NCBI GenBank assembly: GCA_038043185.1
Contig: JBBTCO010000010.1
Span: 9,548 to 73,547 of the forward strand
Direction of reading: 5' to 3'
DNA: 64,000 nucleotides
Origin: UBA5009 sp038043185
GTDB lineage: Bacteria; Bdellovibrionota; Bdellovibrionia; Bdellovibrionales; Bdellovibrionaceae
Positions within the stretch are counted from its first letter, which is position 1. Each line of letters begins with the position of its first letter. This document shows, one piece after another, positions 58,441 through 64,000 of the stretch. The position numbers and the translations under genes were made by a program. The notes beneath the pieces are model-generated. The model was not told the DNA's origin, ran no database searches, and saw only the letters and a list, made by a program, of their open reading frames with translations.

Positions 58441-59071
58441 TTACACCTTTCCATAATCTAAAATTTATGCCCACAAATAGAGAAGTCGAAGAGATGTGCC
58501 ATGACCCAATAGGCGTTACCGGCGATCGGCCAATCTCATAGAGTGCGCCCAATTGCAATTTAGTTGAATCCTCCGGACTACTCACTGAAAATTCAAAACC
58601 AGATCTAATGCCAAATGTTGTGTAACTAAAATTCGTAGTCGCAGAACTGGTGGTAATTGTACTGTTATTGGATTGCGCGAAGCTTCCAATAAAAAACCTT
58701 CTTAATCTTAAATCAGCCCCAGCCCCGACAATTTGATTTGATTTTATATCTCCAATCGCATTAGCGGTGCTATTTTCCTTAGTTGAGCCTCCAAAAAAAA
58801 AAATATTAATGCCTGGCTGTACATCAAGCTTTGAACCAGTCTTTTTCGCCAAATCTGAATCATACAAATGAAATGTAATTTCACCTAAATACCCAGGACC
58901 CGAATACGAGGTCACTGTATCTGTGGCCAGTGTAGTGAGATCTGTTTGTCCCTGATGTAATTTTAAACCAAGAGAGGCTTGAAATGATTCTGCTCTACTT
59001 GCAGCAATAAGAATAATTGTGGGAAAACCCACAATTAATAAATTCCTAAACTGTAATAGTAGCCTTTTCAT
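58424..59071 (-). CDS. small beta-barrel outer-membrane protein (barrel 2 of surface operon)
   Basis: The ATG at 59071 gives 215 residues; a GTG at 59083 is an alternative. The signal peptide ends near SRA before ESFQA. Strand-like segments include ASLGLKLHQGQ, GYLGEITFHLYDSD, LRLRRFFIGSFAQS and STSLFVGINFRLWKG. The chain continues a few residues (VNASGK) past the last strand. Its stop overlaps the 836-residue lipoprotein's start by 17 nt, so the two are probably coupled. Unknown function. Confidence 0.75.
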   Translation of the reverse strand: MKRLLLQFRNLLIVGFPTIILIAASRAESFQASLGLKLHQGQTDLTTLATDTVTSYSGPGYLGEITFHLYDSDLAKKTGSKLDVQPGINIFFFGGSTKENSTANAIGDIKSNQIVGAGADLRLRRFFIGSFAQSNNSTITTSSATTNFSYTTFGIRSGFEFSVSSPEDSTKLQLGALYEIGRSPVTPIGSWHISSTSLFVGINFRLWKGVNASGK

Positions 59072-59105
59072 TTTCTCATTCACTCATCGTCAGAAATAAA
59101 ACATT

Positions 59106-61871
59106 TTATAAAAGCTCTCTAGAAAAATATCTGACCCAATTTTCTAGTGAACGATAGAATAACATCGGATATCCGCTTGAATTTATGATTAAATTTCCAT
59201 ATTGCCCAGCACCCGATACAAAAGAGCTGCCAGAATTATTTGTTTCTAATTGTTCTATCGACCATGATGAGGCACCCGATGCTTTTGTTGAAAGTCGAAT
59301 CGCGCCATAGGCTTGACCGTAGAAAGAGACCCATCGTTTTCCGCTGGAATCCACTTTAATACTGGGGCGACTAGAAATTACCGTTACGGTGCCAGTCAGT
59401 TCAATTTGCTCAGCTGTAAATGCAGAAACACCTGTACTCATGCATGTTGAGATCGCACTTCCACAGGTGATGTATCTCATGCCACCCACTGTACTATCAA
59501 AATGCACAATGTGAGGGACGTTGTTTGCGTCTAAAACAAAATCAATACCTTCACCGCGCGCATTAACTCCCTGGCCAGATGTATCAAGGGATAAACATGA
59601 CCATGTGTAAGTCGCACTTGTTGAGGCTTCAGTAGCATAAGCAATTCTTAAAGTTTTAATCGATCCAACAGTAGCTTGATAAACAATGACAGGTCGTCCA
59701 TCAGAGGTCCATTTAAAGGAAGAGTATGAACCCGCATCGACAGTTCCAGTGCACGTACCACCTGATAAGCCATCAACAATATATTTTTTCCAGGCGGAAG
59801 ATGAAGCTCCTTTGCGTGCGAACTTTAATCTTAAGTTACCAGCGGTATAATCATAGTAGGAAATTCCAACCACATCTGTCGAGGTAAGATCTACAGAGTT
59901 AAATCTGCCAACGGTCGGTGTTGCGCCAATACCGTCAACGCGATCTACAGAGAAATAAGCGCCTCCACTGGAGGATCGAGCAATCATTAACGCCCCTGTA
60001 TTAGCCGGAGCTGTTCCAGCATCCAAAAATGTAATAACTGGATTGCTCGCAGAATCATAGGCCAAGGATGGATGCGAACCAATTAAATTGGCTCCAGCTC
60101 CCTGAAGAGCATTATAGACTAAATTATCGCCGAAAACTGGCGCCGATACTGGTCCACCCCGAACACCATAGTAAAGATGTGAGTTAACACCGGCAGTGGC
60201 CCCAGGTTCATTGTAAAAATAGGCGTATCCAATAGTTCCATTTGGCGCTTTCGCTGCAGAAAGCACCGGGGCTGCTGTAGCAGGAAAAGAATTCAAAGTT
60301 TGATCAATAGTCGTCGTACTGATTGTGCCGGTACTCACAATATCAGATGTAAAGGCGACCGCTGCTCTTAAATCACTTCCCACAACTCCTGCGGCTGCTG
60401 TCGATAGTGTAGCATAAGTTGCCCAAAGTGAATCCGTCGTTGAATCATACGCAATACCGGCGCCATCAACAGCAGTGGCTGAGGTTTCAACAAGTAAAGT
60501 ATTACCCGCAGTGAAGGCAGAGGCTAAACTTGCTGATGTCTGAGCTAAACGCGCTGTGAAAGCAGTTCCGTCCATAAGCGCTAAATAAACATTGGAGGTT
60601 GATGCAAGTACTTTTACCCCAAAAGATCCATAGTTCACCGCCGCTGCTGTTTGTGCAGACCAAGCCGTCGTTGAAAAAGCTTGGCAATCATTAACCCCTG
60701 GTTGGATTGCTGCCACCGCTGTAGTGGCTGGAATTGCTGTTGAGTACATTGCAAAAATAATTTTATTTGTAACCGGATCTATTGTAAGATCGCTACGTTG
60801 GCCCGCATTTGTTGTAGCCGCAGCCATTGCGCTAAAACAAGTGCCAGCACATCCTGTAATTAAATCTAAATTAGTCCAAGCGGTACAAGTTCCATTAGCA
60901 TCAACAGCTGAACACCTTGTTACTTGAGGCTGATAAGATGTAGCTGGAGTTCCATCGGCCACTCCATAAGAAATAATTGTTCTATCGTTAAGTCCGCATT
61001 GTACAGCACCTGCTTGCGTGACTCCTACCGGAGCCGCCGCAGCAGCACCTGCTGTTGCAATGGAAATAGTTGTACTCACCGGTGTTGTCCAAGTACCCGC
61101 TGATAAGCGCATTGTATAATAAACAAAACTTACTGAGGCCACGGCCACGGGATAACGAGCAAAATAGACATGGGGCCGATCAGAGGCATCGAAAACCAAT
61201 CGAATCCCTTTAATTGAGTATTCAAGAGTAGCTGTCGCATAACCTGCTAAGGAAGATGTCGGAACAGCATCGGCAATAGTCCACTGACCAGTAGTCATAT
61301 TTCTTGTAGCAATACGAATACTTTTCGCAGTGGTGGTGCCATAAGCATAGATAATATAAGGCGTTGGTGTTGTTCCTCCTACGCCAGCTGAAAATTGCAT
61401 ATCGAACATTTGTGGCTGTCCATTAGCAAAGGCTGGAGCTGCGACATTAGGCGCGCCAATGCAATATCCAGTTGCAGAGCCACAACCACCCGATCCGGTG
61501 TTACCGTCAACAATTTCCACATTCCAATTACCAGAGCTATCCATATAGGCATATTTCAATGCTCCAGCCGGTGAAGTTGAAGTTCCTACTTGTTGAGTTT
61601 TATCATAGTAAACAACTGAAGGAAGTTTTGTCGTAGGGTGAAGTTTTATCTCTGAAGGACCGCCGACTTGATTGTTGAAATTCAAGCCCTTACCTGTTGT
61701 CACAATTCTTTTCACATCAGTAAGCACACCAGTTGTTCCGCTCCCACTGCTGGGCAAAGTTGTTACGCCACTCACAATTGATTCTTTACTACAAGCCGAG
61801 GTTAAGCTCAGAAAAATCGCCGAAACAAAGAGAGCTAGAACTGGTTTTTGGTATTGCAGGTGCTTTTTCAT
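59106..61871 (-). CDS. giant surface lipoprotein with ~14 propeller-like repeats (copy 1)
   Basis: 921 residues with a signal ending in a lipobox (SLTSAC, Cys about 27) and a Gly/Ser/Thr linker. The remaining chain has repeats of about 55-65 residues, such as PSVVYYDKT, VYFARYPV, VGISYYDYTAG, PVIVYQATV and PHIVHFDST, each followed by a strand like LRLKFAR or LKYAYMD. About 14 are seen, compatible with two seven-bladed propellers. Several turns carry Cys pairs (CGSAISTC, CSAVDANGTC). It lies 14 nt after barrel 1 and is paralogous to the 836-residue protein. No enzyme motif seen; adhesion or binding is a guess. Confidence 0.78.
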   Translation of the reverse strand: MKKHLQYQKPVLALFVSAIFLSLTSACSKESIVSGVTTLPSSGSGTTGVLTDVKRIVTTGKGLNFNNQVGGPSEIKLHPTTKLPSVVYYDKTQQVGTSTSPAGALKYAYMDSSGNWNVEIVDGNTGSGGCGSATGYCIGAPNVAAPAFANGQPQMFDMQFSAGVGGTTPTPYIIYAYGTTTAKSIRIATRNMTTGQWTIADAVPTSSLAGYATATLEYSIKGIRLVFDASDRPHVYFARYPVAVASVSFVYYTMRLSAGTWTTPVSTTISIATAGAAAAAPVGVTQAGAVQCGLNDRTIISYGVADGTPATSYQPQVTRCSAVDANGTCTAWTNLDLITGCAGTCFSAMAAATTNAGQRSDLTIDPVTNKIIFAMYSTAIPATTAVAAIQPGVNDCQAFSTTAWSAQTAAAVNYGSFGVKVLASTSNVYLALMDGTAFTARLAQTSASLASAFTAGNTLLVETSATAVDGAGIAYDSTTDSLWATYATLSTAAAGVVGSDLRAAVAFTSDIVSTGTISTTTIDQTLNSFPATAAPVLSAAKAPNGTIGYAYFYNEPGATAGVNSHLYYGVRGGPVSAPVFGDNLVYNALQGAGANLIGSHPSLAYDSASNPVITFLDAGTAPANTGALMIARSSSGGAYFSVDRVDGIGATPTVGRFNSVDLTSTDVVGISYYDYTAGNLRLKFARKGASSSAWKKYIVDGLSGGTCTGTVDAGSYSSFKWTSDGRPVIVYQATVGSIKTLRIAYATEASTSATYTWSCLSLDTSGQGVNARGEGIDFVLDANNVPHIVHFDSTVGGMRYITCGSAISTCMSTGVSAFTAEQIELTGTVTVISSRPSIKVDSSGKRWVSFYGQAYGAIRLSTKASGASSWSIEQLETNNSGSSFVSGAGQYGNLIINSSGYPMLFYRSLENWVRYFSRELL

Positions 61872-61885
61872 ATCAGCCTCTATTC

Positions 61886-62692
61886 TTAAAATTGAAATCT
61901 TAATTCGATTGGCATTGTTAAATTTGTGTAAGTCTCTGAGCCATCAGTTACCGCTCGCGTGCCTGTACCTTTATATGTTGTCATTTCGTAAGTACTATTA
62001 AGACCCAAGCTAAAATCAATAAAATGTGAAACATGATAAATAAACATCAATTTTAAACCAAACAGGGCACTGTAATTCTTGTACCCCGTTTTTGTTCCGG
62101 ATTCTTCAAAGACGAATGGGGTTGTCAACCAAGCCGTCGTTTCCAATTGAAAAATTTTACTAAGGTTTGCGGTTTGTCCCACCGAACCGCGAAAGCCAAT
62201 TCGTGTTGAAGGAGTCAGGATTACATTTGGACTTGTTTCAATTGCGGTGCGCGAGAGGGAATCAAGACCAAAACCATAGTACAAAGTTTTCTTCCAACCG
62301 GTTTCTTCTAGATAGGGATAAAAGTTGGTCTCAATAAATCCAGCATTAGTCTTAGACGTAAGTAGTGATGGCGTTAGTGTACTTGGTGGCTTAAATTCTG
62401 TTGATTTAGTGTTAAACTCTGCACGGATAGCCATTTTGTCCATTACATATAATAGTTGCAGCCCAGAGCCTGGAGTTGCCGTAGCATTCAGGTCTCCAGT
62501 AAAGCCGGTTCCTGCAAGGGAATAACTTTGCACACCAAAATTCTGAATAAACCTGAGGTTCAAGCCTTTCTCAGGTCCGCCAACGCGAGCAGTAGATTCC
62601 GGTTCGGGCACTTCCTGCGCGTGCACATAAGTCGTTATTAAAACTAAAAATAAAACGAGAAAAATTTCAGTTCTAGAATTGTGTTTTTTCAT
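61886..62692 (-). CDS. beta-barrel outer-membrane protein (barrel 1 of surface operon)
   Basis: The ATG at 62692 gives 268 residues; an in-frame TTG at 62704 is less likely. The signal peptide ends TYVHA before QEVPE. Amphipathic strands include LNLRFIQNFGVQSY, SGLQLLYVMD, KTLYYGFGLDSL and LFGLKLMFIYHV, and the chain ends MPIELRFQF, a strong outer-membrane C-terminal signal. It is the first gene of the five-gene operon. The promoter is probably in the 195-nt divergent gap, but no clear box pair is visible. Function unknown. Confidence 0.78.
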   Translation of the reverse strand: MKKHNSRTEIFLVLFLVLITTYVHAQEVPEPESTARVGGPEKGLNLRFIQNFGVQSYSLAGTGFTGDLNATATPGSGLQLLYVMDKMAIRAEFNTKSTEFKPPSTLTPSLLTSKTNAGFIETNFYPYLEETGWKKTLYYGFGLDSLSRTAIETSPNVILTPSTRIGFRGSVGQTANLSKIFQLETTAWLTTPFVFEESGTKTGYKNYSALFGLKLMFIYHVSHFIDFSLGLNSTYEMTTYKGTGTRAVTDGSETYTNLTMPIELRFQF

Positions 62693-62887
62693 TATCCATT
62701 CCAATGCATGATGTTACATATCATTCAGGTATTCGGAGAAATCTTTTAAAACTTTAGAAAAATTAATATTTTAAAATTTTTTTTAGATTTGACTATAAAA
62801 GGTCCAGAAACGTCCGATAAACCTTTAAAGTGCTTAAGATATCATAAAAATTTGGTTGTTAACTAAAACGTCACGCATGAGAAAGTA

Positions 62888-63403
62888 ATGAAACACAAAT
62901 TTAACTACAAATGCTTTTTTCGCCCTAAATCGCTGTTAAAGTTACTATTTGTTGCAGGTGTGGCCTTGAGTATATTTTATAACTATTCTTGGCCGCAGAA
63001 AAGATCGACGGCATCTGTAATTAACTTGTCGTTCCGATTGCAAAAAATGAACGCAAGTCGTTATAACACAATCAAAGCTTGGGTCCAGCAAGATGAGTTA
63101 GCGGCAATAGAGCACTTCTCAACGAAAAAGCTAATTTATACTTTTGAAACATTAAATAAATATTTAATAAACAACGCTAATGATATTAAGGGCCAGGTTA
63201 TTATGGCCATTCAAAGTCAGAATATAATCTTCGAATGGCTAGACGAAGCTCCTGGCAATCTGTCTTCCTTTTATAAGAGAATTGAACAAGTGGAACTTTG
63301 GAACAACGAACTGATTCAAATTCAGACTCAGGCAAAAGATTTATCGATCGCCCGCGCAAAGTTAAATTTTGCATCGCACTCAGAGAGATTAACATACGAC
63401 TAA
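62888..63403 (+). CDS. membrane-anchored periplasmic protein, unknown function
   Basis: The 171-residue product has one N-terminal hydrophobic segment (about 16-32, SLLKLLFVAGVALSIFY) preceded by basic residues, so most of it should be periplasmic. The remainder is helical, with a heptad-like pattern near 50-110 and 130-160. It resembles a sensor-type periplasmic stalk without a kinase domain. It lies 150 nt upstream of a response regulator and divergent from the surface operon. I do not recognise a family. Confidence 0.65.
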   Translation: MKHKFNYKCFFRPKSLLKLLFVAGVALSIFYNYSWPQKRSTASVINLSFRLQKMNASRYNTIKAWVQQDELAAIEHFSTKKLIYTFETLNKYLINNANDIKGQVIMAIQSQNIIFEWLDEAPGNLSSFYKRIEQVELWNNELIQIQTQAKDLSIARAKLNFASHSERLTYD

Positions 63404-63552
63404 AGTTAGGTTCGCATTATACTTTGGCATCATCATATAATGAATTAAATTACCTTGATTTAGTCGAGGACGTAAAAATTTAGTTATTCAATTTTGCAGA
63501 CTTAGACTTTATTAAAAAAATTAAATACTCTAAAGTTAAGCAAAGGTAGCAA

Positions 63553-64000
63553 ATGAAAAGAAATAGCATTTTGATTGTTGATGATGAATCTTATATACGA
63601 GAATTTTTAGCCCAAGTTTTGTCTGAGCACTTTAAAGTGAGATTCGCAAAGAATAGTGAGGAAGCAGTTAGTGAGGTCAATACGACTCAGCCTGACCTCA
63701 TACTTTTGGACGTGCTTATGCCTGGTGTTAATGGCATAGAAACTTGCAAGCTTATAAGAATGCAACCTGAATCAAAAAATATTCCCGTGATTATGCTGAC
63801 AGCCTTAGGAGATATCGAACAGAAAGTTAAAGCTTTTCAGGCTGGTGCCGACGACTATTTAGCTAAGCCCTTTTTACCCGAAGAACTTATAGCTAGGATC
63901 CTGCGCAAATTAGAAAGCAAGTCTGATCAAAAAATTTCTAAAAGTGAAACTCAAGTTCAACTTGGAAATTTGAAACTTAAGCTTGATAGTCTTTCGCTAG
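63553..64000 (+). CDS. OmpR/PhoB-family response regulator (3'-truncated by window)
   Basis: The visible 149 residues hold a receiver domain: acidic pair Asp10-Asp11, phospho-acceptor Asp53 in LILLDVLMPG, Thr83, and Lys105 in LAKPF. After a short linker, VQLGNLKLKLDSLSL is the first strand of an OmpR-type winged-helix domain. The window ends there, so the DNA-binding domain is incomplete. AAAGG lies 6 nt before the ATG. No sensor kinase is seen in the window. Confidence 0.9.
   Translation, partial: MKRNSILIVDDESYIREFLAQVLSEHFKVRFAKNSEEAVSEVNTTQPDLILLDVLMPGVNGIETCKLIRMQPESKNIPVIMLTALGDIEQKVKAFQAGADDYLAKPFLPEELIARILRKLESKSDQKISKSETQVQLGNLKLKLDSLSL

Noticed and set aside
1..64000. tRNA/rRNA genes, CRISPR arrays, IS elements or prophage
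   Set aside because: No cloverleaf, rRNA-like block, spaced direct-repeat array, transposase or phage structural gene was recognised on either strand.

Overview
The window comes from a Gram-negative bacterium with moderately AT-rich DNA. It encodes LPS inner-core enzymes (GmhA, KdsA), several outer-membrane beta-barrels, lipoproteins and Sec-exported hydrolases. The gene mix (TIGR03545/TIGR03546 pair, exported protease and phospholipase-D-like protein, many surface lipoproteins) suggests a Bdellovibrio-like member of the Bdellovibrionota. That assignment is inference, because no rRNA lies in the window.

Region 1 (1-21336, all + strand) is the transcription/translation supercluster: 3' part of rpoC, rpsL-rpsG-fusA, the S10 operon (rpsJ to rpsQ), the spc operon (rplN to secY, adk) and the alpha operon (rpmJ, rpsM, rpsK, rpsD, rpoA, rplQ), closed by a strong terminator. 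Two canonical members are missing: tuf between fusA and rpsJ, and rplX (L24) between rplN and rplE, where only 8 nt separate the neighbours. A 37-codon rpmJ is present at 18102.

Region 2 (21352-30145) holds an exported thioredoxin-like protein, a small secreted protein, the TIGR03545/TIGR03546 pair, and an envelope-sugar block. In that block gmhA faces an operon of a DegT-type aminotransferase, kdsA and a flippase-like membrane protein. A FadL-like barrel follows.

Region 3 (30231-40290) contains a small secreted protein overlapping an exported subtilase, a convergent secreted PLD-like protein, a fused 2-oxoacid dehydrogenase E1 translationally coupled to a FabD-like acyltransferase with altered specificity residues, a glutaryl-CoA dehydrogenase, a 126-bp hairpin element and an exported alpha/beta hydrolase.

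Region 4 (40575-53291) is a stress/envelope block: CsbD, DUF883 and YqjE-like proteins, a small barrel, an AI-2E-family permease, an OmpA-like lipoprotein, and a 2928-residue cyclic beta-1,2-glucan synthase (NdvB/ChvB type).

Region 5 (53224-64000) has a possible small antisense-overlapping gene, an MDR dehydrogenase carrying a Sec signal peptide, and a five-gene operon alternating three small beta-barrels with two giant lipoproteins built of about 14 propeller-like repeats each. Divergent from it are a membrane-anchored coiled-coil protein and a truncated OmpR-type response regulator. The barrel/propeller operon is the best candidate for an undescribed surface system. The exported MDR enzyme and the E1/acyltransferase pair are the next most interesting. 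No tRNA, rRNA, CRISPR array, IS element or prophage gene was seen.
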